This document shows, piece after piece, positions 31,818 to 40,093 of a stretch of DNA of 64,000 bases (positions are counted from its first letter, which is position 1; each line of letters starts with the position of its first letter). Where the stretch lies: contig JAFVSN010000050.1 of NCBI GenBank assembly GCA_017503735.1, positions 1 to 64,000 of the forward strand. The letters are read 5' to 3'. Source of the DNA: Lachnospiraceae bacterium (GTDB lineage Bacteria; Bacillota; Clostridia; Lachnospirales; Lachnospiraceae). Position numbers and translations under genes: made by a program. The notes below the pieces were generated by a model. It saw nothing but the letters and a program-made list of their open reading frames with translations. It was not told the origin of the DNA and did not search any database.

Positions 31818-34268
31818 TTATCGGTAAGAATACTCATACGCTTTTCCGTCTACACGGTATGACAATTTCCAAACACAACGGTCCACCCGGAATTCATCAC
31901 AATAGGACTTCCTTAAGTTTTCCTGTACCAAGTCAATGGCACGATAACTTTTATCTTCTTTCTTTGTCATAAATAAAAACAGATGCAGAAAGCCGTCATA
32001 CCCGAATGCAACTCCTTTCGCATCCTTCTTGCCCCGGGCTTTCTCCAAAACAAAGGATTTTGAAAACAAAAGTAGTTCGGAAAATTGCAAGCTTCCTCCG
32101 GCTTTTCCGGGATACAACAACAACTTTTTCCCTTCTAATAATGCCGACGTATCAATCATCGCTTCCTCCAACGCCCAAACAAACAAAAGCAACAATACTA
32201 CAATACTTTTTAGCGCAGGAAGCCCGATTACGCCACAGGCAGCCAAAGCAGCCTGCTCTACCGGTGCCTTTCGGGTACTGTCCGTAAAAAGAGAAACAAA
32301 TTGCAAAATGGTCCGAATCGCACAAATTCGCATAGCAACCGAAGAAAGATTCTCCTGATCCGTACTTTTTCCGGCAATCAGATATTCTTGTTCATAAGAC
32401 AATGCTCCGCCTTTTTTCTCCTCTGTGAATTCGGAAAAGTGGGTTGTGAGATAGGAATGAAATAATATCGTATCCGTCACGCCGGTTCCGGAGGTATCCG
32501 ACGGCAAAAATTCCCGCAGCTTATCAAAAAGGTCACTCATATCTGTTCCTAACAAGGAAAAGATATCCGTCTCCGTTTCTTCATAACGAAACCCGGACGG
32601 AAGATAGGAGGTATCCAACTCCTTTTCGGAAAGTTCCTTTTCTGTAAAAAAACCCAGCAATCCGTCAGCCGCCTTTTCCGACAGCATATGTTCGATTCCG
32701 TCATAAACATCTCCCGCCAACGACATTTCCCCGTAATTCAATTTCAACCCTTCAAAGGAGTAGTTCTCTACCGCTTCCTTTTCGGTACGCCACGCTTCAA
32801 CCGCAAGTTCCAGCGGTCTGATGTCCGCTTCCGTCAGATGCTGTTTCAGATTCCATAAACAGGATTTGTCTCTTAAAAGAGTCTCCTTGATCCGGTCGAA
32901 TTCAAACCCTTCCGCCTCTTCGTAAAAAGAGTACTTGTCTAATTCCTCCCGGTATTCTTTTACCGCATCCTTCCCTATTAATGTTTGCACCCCATCCAAC
33001 ACAGTTTCACAAGTCGCTTTTACCTTTTTTGCCGCTGCCAGTTCTTGTCGGATTTCTTCCGCGCAGTCATATGCTTCACCACAGATATCTCGCACTTTTT
33101 CTGCTTGTTTTACAAATTCTTTCTCTTCCTTTTGTAACACTTCAACCCTTTTGATCTGATCTTTTTCTTCCTCATCTAACTGCTTCTGTTCCTTTTCGTA
33201 CTTCTTCTGTTCCTCTTTCCATTGTTTTACCTCTTCCTCGCATTGCTCTTTTTGCGTTGTTGCTTCCTTAATCACGACATCTAATTCCGCAATCTGTTCA
33301 AGCACTTCCTTTTCTTTCTCTTTAGCTCCGGGAATTCCCATTAACTCCTCTGACTCAATTCTCAACTTCGCACGTTGTTCCCGGAGTTCTTTTAATTGTT
33401 CTTTCCGCTCTTTCAACTCCGTCTCCGCCACCGCAAGCATTCCGTTTGCCGCTGCCAGTCCGCTCCGGCAAAACATTTCCCGGTCTTCCCTGTTTTTCAT
33501 TTCACGAATCAGCGTCTCGGCACGGATTATCATATCCTCTAACACGAAACAGGGATTTTCATAATTTTCCAAAAACGCCTGATAGATTTCTGTCCGGTCA
33601 AAATAGGAAGCTGCACTTGCCGGCGCTGTACAAAAATACTTTACATATACATCCTTTTGAAACAAAACTCCTTTCCCGCCTAAAAACTTTTCATATTTCA
33701 CAATGTCTACGCCGTCTACCAAACCGATCAGTTCTAAAATCTTTCCGTCTACCATGCTATAGGCACTGTCGGTTGCCGCCTTTGCCGCCGCCACCTCCAG
33801 ATGCGCATCCGCTTGTTCTGTCATCCCCGCCATTTGTTTTAACAGCTCCGTTACTTCCAAAACACTGCGGTATTTCATTGCCGTCACCGCTTGTCCGTAA
33901 AATCCTTCCAAGGAATCTTCCGTTAAGACCTTCGCATCCGTCACCTCAAAGGATGCTCCGGAACGTAACAGCAGGGACTTCTCCCCCTCTTGTTTTTCGG
34001 TCATGTACAAAACATCCTCCCCAATCAACTCCTCCGACCGGGAAATAATATTGTCATCCTTTGGCATTTCCCTGGCGAAAATGTGATATTCGTCATAAAG
34101 GGGCTCCAGAAACGCCGCAAAATAGTTTTCTACCGCAAGCCTTGCGGCCGATGCATGATAGGACGCCCGGGCAGTATAGGATGCCATCTCAAAAAACGAC
34201 AAAATGAAACTAAACAATACCAAAAACACCAATGCAAAGGTAACGGTAACCGAACCTTCTTTTCTCAC
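31818..34268 (-). CDS. DUF5702-type large pseudopilin-like protein of the Tad operon
   Basis: An 816-residue secreted or surface protein with an N-terminal TadE/G-like helix (GSVTVTFALVFLVLFSFILS) and a long coiled-coil section at about 270-420 rich in Glu/Lys/Gln, then a C-terminal globular part with a second hydrophobic segment (AACGVIGLPALKSIVVLLLL). It matches the DUF5702 proteins found in clostridial Tad loci, function unproven; TadG-like tethering is a reasonable guess. Start is GTG overlapping the pilin stop by 4 nt. Confidence 0.75.
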   Translation of the reverse strand: MRKEGSVTVTFALVFLVLFSFILSFFEMASYTARASYHASAARLAVENYFAAFLEPLYDEYHIFAREMPKDDNIISRSEELIGEDVLYMTEKQEGEKSLLLRSGASFEVTDAKVLTEDSLEGFYGQAVTAMKYRSVLEVTELLKQMAGMTEQADAHLEVAAAKAATDSAYSMVDGKILELIGLVDGVDIVKYEKFLGGKGVLFQKDVYVKYFCTAPASAASYFDRTEIYQAFLENYENPCFVLEDMIIRAETLIREMKNREDREMFCRSGLAAANGMLAVAETELKERKEQLKELREQRAKLRIESEELMGIPGAKEKEKEVLEQIAELDVVIKEATTQKEQCEEEVKQWKEEQKKYEKEQKQLDEEEKDQIKRVEVLQKEEKEFVKQAEKVRDICGEAYDCAEEIRQELAAAKKVKATCETVLDGVQTLIGKDAVKEYREELDKYSFYEEAEGFEFDRIKETLLRDKSCLWNLKQHLTEADIRPLELAVEAWRTEKEAVENYSFEGLKLNYGEMSLAGDVYDGIEHMLSEKAADGLLGFFTEKELSEKELDTSYLPSGFRYEETETDIFSLLGTDMSDLFDKLREFLPSDTSGTGVTDTILFHSYLTTHFSEFTEEKKGGALSYEQEYLIAGKSTDQENLSSVAMRICAIRTILQFVSLFTDSTRKAPVEQAALAACGVIGLPALKSIVVLLLLFVWALEEAMIDTSALLEGKKLLLYPGKAGGSLQFSELLLFSKSFVLEKARGKKDAKGVAFGYDGFLHLFLFMTKKEDKSYRAIDLVQENLRKSYCDEFRVDRCVWKLSYRVDGKAYEYSYR

Positions 34269-34537
34269 GACATAACCTCTTCCATACTTTTCTCCAAAGC
34301 ATCCAGTGCCTTTGTTACCATCGCTGTCAATTGCTCCTTAAAAATAACCACCAAGGCAATCAATACCACAAGAATCAATATGATTTCCACCACACCGACT
34401 CCTCTGTTATCGTGGAACAAATCCGAAACCGTCTCTTTTCCTGTTTCGTCGCTTTTTTCTGCAACACCCGATTCTTCCGTCTCTGTCACCGTCATCTCTT
34501 CTCTCATTTCCCTTCTATCTGCTTTTTGTTTTTTCAT
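34265..34537 (-). CDS. Flp1-type IVb pilin
   Basis: The likely major pilin. From the ATG at 34537 (AGGAGG upstream) it is 90 residues: a hydrophilic, charged leader of about 45 residues, then DNRGVGVVEIILILVVLIAL, where cleavage after the Gly residues and the Glu at mature position about 5 are pilin hallmarks, and a short amphipathic tail. The leader is longer than in proteobacterial Flp, as is common for Firmicutes homologues. Confidence 0.82.
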   Translation of the reverse strand: MKKQKADRREMREEMTVTETEESGVAEKSDETGKETVSDLFHDNRGVGVVEIILILVVLIALVVIFKEQLTAMVTKALDALEKSMEEVMS

Positions 34538-34598
34538 TTCTCTCCTCCTATTGTTCTTCCAACCTCTGTTTTGTTTTCCGTACACCTTCTGTTCCATG

Positions 34599-35801
34599 TC
34601 ACATGGAAAAAAGTGCCGGAATCATTACCACGCCCATAATCAAAAACAACATTCCCATCATGGGAAACATTAGCTTCGTCTGGGCTTCTTCGCCTTTTTT
34701 TGTGACACGGTTTCTCTGCATTTCCCAGGCCTGTATCGCTTCCTGCTCCAATCCTTCCCGCATGGCACCGCTCCCTTTTTGTAGCTGACTTACCAAAAGG
34801 GAGGCACAACGCAAATAAGGTTTTAATCCGATTCTTCGTCCAAAGGCTTCATACGCCTTTCTTTCGGAAGTTCCGTTTTTTAATTCTCCTGCCAAGAGTA
34901 ATACTTCCTCTGCCAGAGCCCCCTTCTCTCCTCCGGATTCCGCTTCTTTCCTGTACTCTGTCGCCAGACGTTCCCATGCCCCCCGCAAACTCAGTCCCGC
35001 ACCGGTATACAGAGTAAGCTTGGTAATCAGCCGGGGATACGCCGCCAACAGTTCCTCCTCCCGGAGTCTTTTTGCCTTTTCCCGTTCCTGCCTCTTCGCG
35101 AACAGGATTACTATCGGCAATGCCAGTACCGCTGCCGCAAGAACCGCCGCTGTTGAAACAGAAGATTCCGGAAGCCCCACTGTCACCGTTCCGACTTCCT
35201 CCGGCAAATAGAAACCGTCCTCCCCCGCGGTCTCCCTTTCCATTTCCGTCAACCTTTGCTCCGCCCGGTAAAACTGCGCTTCCTTACTTTCCGCATCATA
35301 TGGCAATACAACAATATGAAACCAATATTCTCTCGTTTCATCCTCACAACTGACATAAGCCCGTAAGGTAATTTCCCGGCTCTCCTGTAACTGTTCCCGT
35401 TGCAGTGTCCCATCTTTTTTTAACACAGTATCCTCCGAACTATCCCAACGAATATCAGTCCCAAGATCCGAAAAAAACTGGGGCAAAGATACGGATTTTG
35501 TCAATACTGCGGAATTGTCATCATCACTGCCCAACACTTCCCGCAATCTGCAAAGCGTCTCCGAAAAAGCCTCTTCTGTTTCTTTTGTTGTCTTTGCCCT
35601 GGAACTCACGGTAAAGGCATACTCCTCCTTTGTATCCTCCATCTGTAACGATACGGTCTGCTTTCTTGTCCCGCTTTCCGGTCTGGCAATCCAGATTCGC
35701 TCTGTCTCTTCCTTCCCTTGTCCTTTCCGCCACAGAAATAGGATGATTATTACCACAACGACTCCTATGGCGGCCAATTGTACTTTTTCTTTCTTTTTCA
35801 T
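34599..35801 (-). CDS. Tad pilus inner-membrane platform protein TadC-like
   Basis: A 400-residue protein with a type II secretion F-type domain at about 255-395 (KLTLYTGAGLSLRGAWERLA, then LLVSQLQKGSGAMREGLE), two membrane helices around 220-245 and 377-398, and an extra N-terminal TM helix (8-25) followed by about 190 extracytoplasmic residues I do not recognise. With TadB it forms the platform on which the CpaF ATPase acts. Confidence 0.82.
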   Translation of the reverse strand: MKKKEKVQLAAIGVVVVIIILFLWRKGQGKEETERIWIARPESGTRKQTVSLQMEDTKEEYAFTVSSRAKTTKETEEAFSETLCRLREVLGSDDDNSAVLTKSVSLPQFFSDLGTDIRWDSSEDTVLKKDGTLQREQLQESREITLRAYVSCEDETREYWFHIVVLPYDAESKEAQFYRAEQRLTEMERETAGEDGFYLPEEVGTVTVGLPESSVSTAAVLAAAVLALPIVILFAKRQEREKAKRLREEELLAAYPRLITKLTLYTGAGLSLRGAWERLATEYRKEAESGGEKGALAEEVLLLAGELKNGTSERKAYEAFGRRIGLKPYLRCASLLVSQLQKGSGAMREGLEQEAIQAWEMQRNRVTKKGEEAQTKLMFPMMGMLFLIMGVVMIPALFSM

Positions 35802-35810
35802 AACCCTCCC

Positions 35811-36575
35811 TTATACGGAAATCGAAGTAACCTTATCCGTTGCATAACAAAGCACAAAATAGAGCAACAACACCACCGACATAATACCGATTCCCATCGG
35901 ATTATGATATAACGGTTCCAGAAATCCCGGCAAAAACATCTGCATATACAATAGCATTGCAAAAGGCATCCCTTTCAACACACCCGCCTCGTATGCTTTG
36001 CTGTGCAATACCGATCGAATATAGCGCATCGTATCTTGTTTGTCTCTTATCACCCGTTCCGTGTTTGTAATCACCTGCTGTACCGCTCCTCCCGTCCGTT
36101 TTGCAATAAACAGCACTTCCGCAAAATCTCCGATGTCCTCGCACAGAGCTTCCGTAGCCCACTCCGAAAACGCCGCCTCCACCGATGTTCCCAACTGCAT
36201 CTTATATTGCATCCGGTTCACTGCCTCCAAAAAAGAATCCTCTTCTCCTGTGGTCAGCATCCCTTTTTTTGCTTCTCCGATTGCTTGTTCCAATGAATAT
36301 CCCACATGTAATGCTTCTTTTACAAACCCGAGGAATTCCGCAAACTGCTGCTGCTCCTTTTCCTTGTCTTTCTGCCTGGTCTCTGCTCTTGCACGGATTA
36401 CGGCCGATACAACGCACACCGGCATCCAGATCAAACCGTACGGGCTCTGAAAAAACAACCACGCCACAAGGATTCCTACACCGGTTCCTTTCCCGATTGC
36501 TCCCCAAAGCCATTTGCCGTTTCGCCTTTTTCTTCTTCTTTTTTTATTCCTTGTCTTTTCCTTCCGTAGTTTCAA
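35811..36575 (-). CDS. Tad pilus inner-membrane platform protein TadB-like
   Basis: A 254-residue membrane protein with a basic N-terminus (12 Lys/Arg in 20 residues), two TM helices near 25-60, a type II secretion F-type domain (GFVKEALHVGYSLEQAIGEA, IAKRTGGAVQQVITNTERVI) and two C-terminal helices. The only start before the first helix is TTG at 36575, 32 nt inside the end of cpaF, with a weak ribosome binding site; translation is probably coupled to cpaF. Confidence 0.83.
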   Translation of the reverse strand: MKLRKEKTRNKKRRRKRRNGKWLWGAIGKGTGVGILVAWLFFQSPYGLIWMPVCVVSAVIRARAETRQKDKEKEQQQFAEFLGFVKEALHVGYSLEQAIGEAKKGMLTTGEEDSFLEAVNRMQYKMQLGTSVEAAFSEWATEALCEDIGDFAEVLFIAKRTGGAVQQVITNTERVIRDKQDTMRYIRSVLHSKAYEAGVLKGMPFAMLLYMQMFLPGFLEPLYHNPMGIGIMSVVLLLYFVLCYATDKVTSISV

Positions 36576-37755
36576 TCAACGCCTCATTTCTGAACTTCGA
36601 CTCTCCGATACGATATAGAGTTGTCTTTCCGTCTTCTGCCTTTTTTGCCTCAAACACCGGGTACAGCATCACCTCTCCATCCTGCAAACCGTTATTTTCA
36701 CATATTTGAACAACTCCACGGCTTCCGTCGCCTCGTCGGCTCAACTGTACAAACACATCAATTGCCGATGCAATCTGTTTTCGAACCGCATACAACGGTA
36801 TATCGTTCCCCTGCAACACCATAGTTTCCAAACGGGACAGCATATCCTGAGCGGAATTGGCATGACCGGTGGAAAGGGAACCCTCATGTCCCGTATTCAT
36901 TGCCTGCAACATATCCAACGCCTCTGCACCCCGCACTTCTCCTACGATAATACGAGACGGTCTCATGCGGAGAGCCGCTTTTATCAAATCTCTCACACTT
37001 ACCGCGCTACATCCTTCGGTACTGGCATTTCTTACCTCCATCCGGATCAGGTTCGGCACGGTACGAATCTGTAATTCCGCCGCATCTTCGATGGTAATTA
37101 CCCGTTCCGTCTCGGGAATGTATGCCGATAAGGCATTCAGAAATGTTGTCTTTCCCGAACCTGTCCCACCGCTGATAAATAAGTTCCGGCGCTCTCTCAC
37201 CGCTTTCTCCAGATACACTCTTGCTTCTTCCGAAAGTGCTCCCATCTCTACCAGTCGTTCCATGGTATAAGGCACCTTTGAAAACTTTCGGATTGTTACC
37301 GCCGGACCGTCTAACGCAACCGGTGGCAGTACAATATTTACACGGGAACCGTCCGGAAGTCTGGTATCGGCTATCGGACTTGACTCATTTACCACCCGAT
37401 TTGCACCCGCTGCCATTTTTTGAATGACATCCAACAGCCGTTCTTCCGAGGCAAACTGTTTTTCCCACAAAAACAATTCGCCTCTCTTCTCATAAAAAAC
37501 CGTCCGATAACCGTTTATCATAATCTCCGTCACTTCATCATCCGCCAACAACTCTTCTAAAATATCCAGCCCCCTGATTCCGTGGAATATTTCTTCCTTT
37601 AACCGATATCGCTCCGAAAGCGGTACATAATGTTCCCGTGCATAGGCCATGACCACTTGCTCAATGGTCTGTAGCACCTGTTCATCCGTCAATTCTTCCG
37701 ATACATCCAAACGCGCTAACGTCTGTCTGCGAATCTCCTCCCGTGTCTCCTCCAA
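36544..37755 (-). CDS. cpaF: Tad pilus assembly ATPase CpaF/TadA
   Basis: The 403-residue secretion ATPase that powers pilus extension and retraction. It has the N-terminal CpaF domain (ILEELLADDEVTEIMINGYR), Walker A GGTGSGKTTFLNAL near 195, the Asp box TIEDAAELQI, Walker B RIIVGEVRGAEALDMLQ and the His box STGHANSAQDMLSRLE. The start is TTG at 37755, 74 nt inside the cpaE-like gene, after GGGAG. All motifs needed for ATP hydrolysis are present. Confidence 0.94.
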   Translation of the reverse strand: MEETREEIRRQTLARLDVSEELTDEQVLQTIEQVVMAYAREHYVPLSERYRLKEEIFHGIRGLDILEELLADDEVTEIMINGYRTVFYEKRGELFLWEKQFASEERLLDVIQKMAAGANRVVNESSPIADTRLPDGSRVNIVLPPVALDGPAVTIRKFSKVPYTMERLVEMGALSEEARVYLEKAVRERRNLFISGGTGSGKTTFLNALSAYIPETERVITIEDAAELQIRTVPNLIRMEVRNASTEGCSAVSVRDLIKAALRMRPSRIIVGEVRGAEALDMLQAMNTGHEGSLSTGHANSAQDMLSRLETMVLQGNDIPLYAVRKQIASAIDVFVQLSRRGDGSRGVVQICENNGLQDGEVMLYPVFEAKKAEDGKTTLYRIGESKFRNEALIETTEGKDKE

Positions 37756-38677
37756 TGATCTCCCTTCCTTTTTCGACCGCTGCCGTCACTGCCTCATTCA
37801 TTTGCTCTGTCAGTAAATTTTTTACCGAAAACTCGGAAATTGCCGTGTATATGCCCGTTTCCCGGCTTTCCCGCAACTGTCGCCTGAATTCCTCCTGTAT
37901 TCGTTTTCCTTCTTCTTCTTCCCACACCGGCACCAAAACCCGGTCACATAACCTCAATACCTCCTTCCCTGCCTTATCAAATCGTCCCACTCCGATTACA
38001 AATGCTGCGTATTCTGTTTCCCACACAGTTTCCTGCAACAATCTTTCCATATCCTTTTTTGTTATACTTTCCAAGTCCGTATGCCAACGCACCGGACCTA
38101 TACTATCCATAAATTCCCCGCATTGTAGCAACGCCCGTAACAGTTCTTTGGGTTCCCATTCCGTTTGTCTGATATAGTATAAGGCTTCCGAAAGTCCATC
38201 CTTTCCCTCTCTGCCGAACCGGTCAAAAGGAAACAATGAAACATACAACACTTTTCCTTCCTTTCCCAGTTCCTGTGCTATTTTTCGGGACAACAACTCT
38301 ACCCCGCAGCCTCCTGCCGGAGAGTAAAAACCGATTACGGGAACCTTTTTCCTTTTTTGCGGTCGCTTTACGATTCGATGTTCAATTTCCTTTGCACTGT
38401 CGTAACGATAAATAATTCCCGGATAATTTTCCTCTTTTTTGTCACTGAGCCGAAACAAAAGTACTTCCGTTCCTGCCGCAATCGATCGTATCTCCGATTC
38501 CAACGACTCCGCTACCACAATGGCATATACTGCATTTTCTTTCACATAACGGATTACTTCTTCCGGACCAAGCATTGCAATCGCATGATAGGGAAACTCC
38601 CTTTTGCTGTTTAAATAACTTGCCAAACGATTCGCGTAATCCTGCATTACATCAATGATTACAACCAGTTTTTCCAA
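37682..38677 (-). CDS. CpaE-like pilus localisation protein with degenerate Walker A
   Basis: First gene of the Tad operon. About 331 residues: a receiver-like N-terminal part (LVVIIDVMQDYANRLASYLN) and a MinD/ParA-type domain from about 110 (VPVIGFYSPAGGCGVELLSR). The Walker A loop reads SPAGGCGVELL where active MinD/ParA proteins have KGGVGKST; both lysines are missing, so ATP hydrolysis is doubtful, as in some clostridial CpaE homologues. Start chosen as TTG at 38677 after AGAGGGG; the upstream frame runs into the promoter. Overlaps cpaF by 74 nt. Confidence 0.8.
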   Translation of the reverse strand: MEKLVVIIDVMQDYANRLASYLNSKREFPYHAIAMLGPEEVIRYVKENAVYAIVVAESLESEIRSIAAGTEVLLFRLSDKKEENYPGIIYRYDSAKEIEHRIVKRPQKRKKVPVIGFYSPAGGCGVELLSRKIAQELGKEGKVLYVSLFPFDRFGREGKDGLSEALYYIRQTEWEPKELLRALLQCGEFMDSIGPVRWHTDLESITKKDMERLLQETVWETEYAAFVIGVGRFDKAGKEVLRLCDRVLVPVWEEEEGKRIQEEFRRQLRESRETGIYTAISEFSVKNLLTEQMNEAVTAAVEKGREIIGGDTGGDSQTDVSAFGCIGRIDG

Positions 38678-38768
38678 CGACACCCCTCTTTCATTTGTTT
38701 TTTGTTTGTGTGGGAAATTCGGTTTTCCGTATGAAAACCTTTGCTCGATATGAGCTTTGATATCACAT

Positions 38769-38797
38769 ATGATAGACGGTTTTTTTCTCAAAGTCAA
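38769..38797 (-). promoter_or_regulatory. Sigma-A promoter of the Tad operon
   Basis: On the minus strand TTGACT (38797-38792), 17-bp spacer, TATCAT (38774-38769), about 92 bp before the first start codon. No other clear promoter or terminator was seen within the ten overlapping or closely spaced genes down to 28916, so this probably drives the whole operon. Confidence 0.75.
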
Positions 38798-39021
38798 CCG
38801 GTTTACGCTGATTTATTTATTTTCGTCTTTTTCACCAAAGATTTTTGCGTTTTTTGTGCAAAACGCCGATTTTTTTCAATGCTGTTTTTTTGAAGAACCC
38901 GCTGTTTCAGCATGTTTTTAACGGTTTTTCCTTCCAGAAAATCCCAATTTTTGTTTTTCGGGTATAATTCCCATTTATCCGGTCTATACTTACAATAAAT
39001 TCAAACGAAAGGAGCCTGCTT

Positions 39022-39243
39022 ATGCCATCATTCTTCCGAAAAAAAAGAAAAATCGAGAATCCTCTTTTAAAAGAGTTACATGCCACCCGTTTGGAATTGG
39101 AAACCGCCTACTCCATATTCGAAAACGCCGTTGATCCGGATTTGGTATCCAGTAGCATTTACCGCATCAACGCCGTACAGGAGCGATATCAGTTCTTATT
39201 AAAGCAAATAAAAAAGACCGAGGCTGCCCTACAGTCTTTGTAA
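39022..39243 (+). CDS. YaaL-like small protein (DUF2508)
   Basis: A 73-residue, mostly helical basic protein: FRKKRKIENPLLKELHATRL, then a segment FENAVDPDLVSSSIYRINAV and QERYQFLLKQIKK. The pattern Asp-Pro-x-Leu followed by a helix with ArgTyrxPheLeu fits DUF2508/YaaL, a small family found in sporulating Firmicutes next to recombination genes; the role is unknown. Here it stands alone, with AAAGGAG before the ATG. TATACT at 38985-38990 is a possible -10 box with no good -35. Confidence 0.6.
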   Translation: MPSFFRKKRKIENPLLKELHATRLELETAYSIFENAVDPDLVSSSIYRINAVQERYQFLLKQIKKTEAALQSL

Positions 39244-39250
39244 AAAAGGC

Positions 39251-39280
39251 TTGACACACTCCTCCTGCTTATGCTATCCT
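39251..39280 (+). promoter_or_regulatory. Sigma-A promoter of the leader peptide-acetyltransferase transcript
   Basis: Perfect TTGACA (39251-39256), 18-bp spacer, TATCCT (39275-39280), 25 bp before the leader-peptide ATG. Confidence 0.78.
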
Positions 39281-39305
39281 AATAAAAAATTTAAGGAGCA
39301 CACAC

Positions 39306-39365
39306 ATGAATCAGAGCAGACAGACTTATGCGTATATGATTATTTATAGACGTATTTGCTTGTAG
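39306..39365 (+). CDS. 19-residue leader peptide of an attenuator
   Basis: A short ORF encodes MNQSRQTYAYMIIYRRICL, with AAGGAG at 39293-39298 at normal spacing and a TAG stop. It lies between a strong promoter and a strong terminator that precedes the acetyltransferase gene, the classical layout of ribosome-controlled attenuation. It is rich in Tyr, Arg and Ile, with paired Ile-Ile and Arg-Arg codons; no single amino acid dominates, so stalling by a drug or by general translation stress is more likely than sensing of one amino acid. Confidence 0.65.
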   Translation: MNQSRQTYAYMIIYRRICL

Positions 39366-39390
39366 CCTGTGCATTCCGCGCAGCTATAAG

Positions 39391-39521
39391 CCGATAGGTC
39401 TTATGTCTGTGCGAAACTGTACGCTTTGATTTTTCCATACAAAGAGCCTACCGCATCGGACAGAAAGACCTGTTCGTTGCGGTTTTTATTTGAAAAAAAA
39501 TGTTCGTTCAAATAAAACCGC
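39391..39521 (+). terminator. Attenuator: terminator with competing upstream and downstream hairpins
   Basis: The terminator is CCGCATCGGACAG (39451-39463) paired with CTGTTCGTTGCGG (39470-39482, one mismatch, one wobble) followed by TTTTTATTT. Two alternatives would break it: CCGATAGG (39391-39398) can pair with CCTACCGCATCGG (39447-39459), and GCGGTTTTTATTTGAA (39479-39494) can pair with TTCAAATAAAACCGC (39507-39521), hiding the T-tract. The gap 39244-39563 contains only these elements and the leader peptide. Confidence 0.7.
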
Positions 39522-39563
39522 TCTGCGGGATGCTCACTCGTGCGAACAGAAAAGGAGGACAAT

Positions 39564-40064
39564 ATGAACCCAGACGTAACCCTAACCTTAGCAACCGAAA
39601 AAGATGCCGAACTTATTCATCTGATGAAATATGAGGCATTCCTTCCCCTTTACAAAGTCTATCAGGACGATGAAATCAGTCCGGTAAAGGAACCCATTGA
39701 AAAGGTCATTGCCATACTGGAAAGAAAAACCTCCGAATACTACATTATCAAAGCAGACGGACTCCCGGTAGGCGCAATCCGTGTATGCCACAAAAAACGT
39801 GACTACGAACCGCCTGCAGGGGAAGTTCCTGCTTACATTTCGCCCCTCTTTATTCTGCCGCGTTTTCAAAACAGAGGGATTGCACAAACGGCAGTAAAAA
39901 TGGTGTTTGAATTGTATCCGGAAGCCACGGTTTGGAAATTGGATACCATTAAACAGGAGAAGGGAAACTGTCATTTCTACGAGAAACTGGGCTTTGTAAG
40001 CACCGGTGTCGAACATGTTGTGAATGACAAAATGACCTTAATAGACTACGAAAAAAAGATGTGA
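39564..40064 (+). CDS. GNAT family N-acetyltransferase under attenuator control
   Basis: A 166-residue acetyl-CoA-dependent acetyltransferase. Visible are the central strand VPAYISPLFILPRFQNRGIA with the CoA-binding Q/RxxGxA-type loop (motif A) and the C-terminal CHFYEKLGFVSTG (motif B). The substrate is unknown. Start at 39564 follows AGGAGGACA; eight codons upstream are open but lie in the attenuator. It is followed after 29 bp by the nucleoside phosphorylase gene, probably in one transcript. Confidence 0.85.
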   Translation: MNPDVTLTLATEKDAELIHLMKYEAFLPLYKVYQDDEISPVKEPIEKVIAILERKTSEYYIIKADGLPVGAIRVCHKKRDYEPPAGEVPAYISPLFILPRFQNRGIAQTAVKMVFELYPEATVWKLDTIKQEKGNCHFYEKLGFVSTGVEHVVNDKMTLIDYEKKM

Positions 40065-40093
40065 TATACTTATTTTATAAGGAGGATCTGCTC

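Noticed and set aside
38683-38797. Upstream extension of the CpaE-like ORF to a TTG at 38797
   Set aside because: That TTG is part of the -35 box of the operon promoter and has no ribosome binding site.
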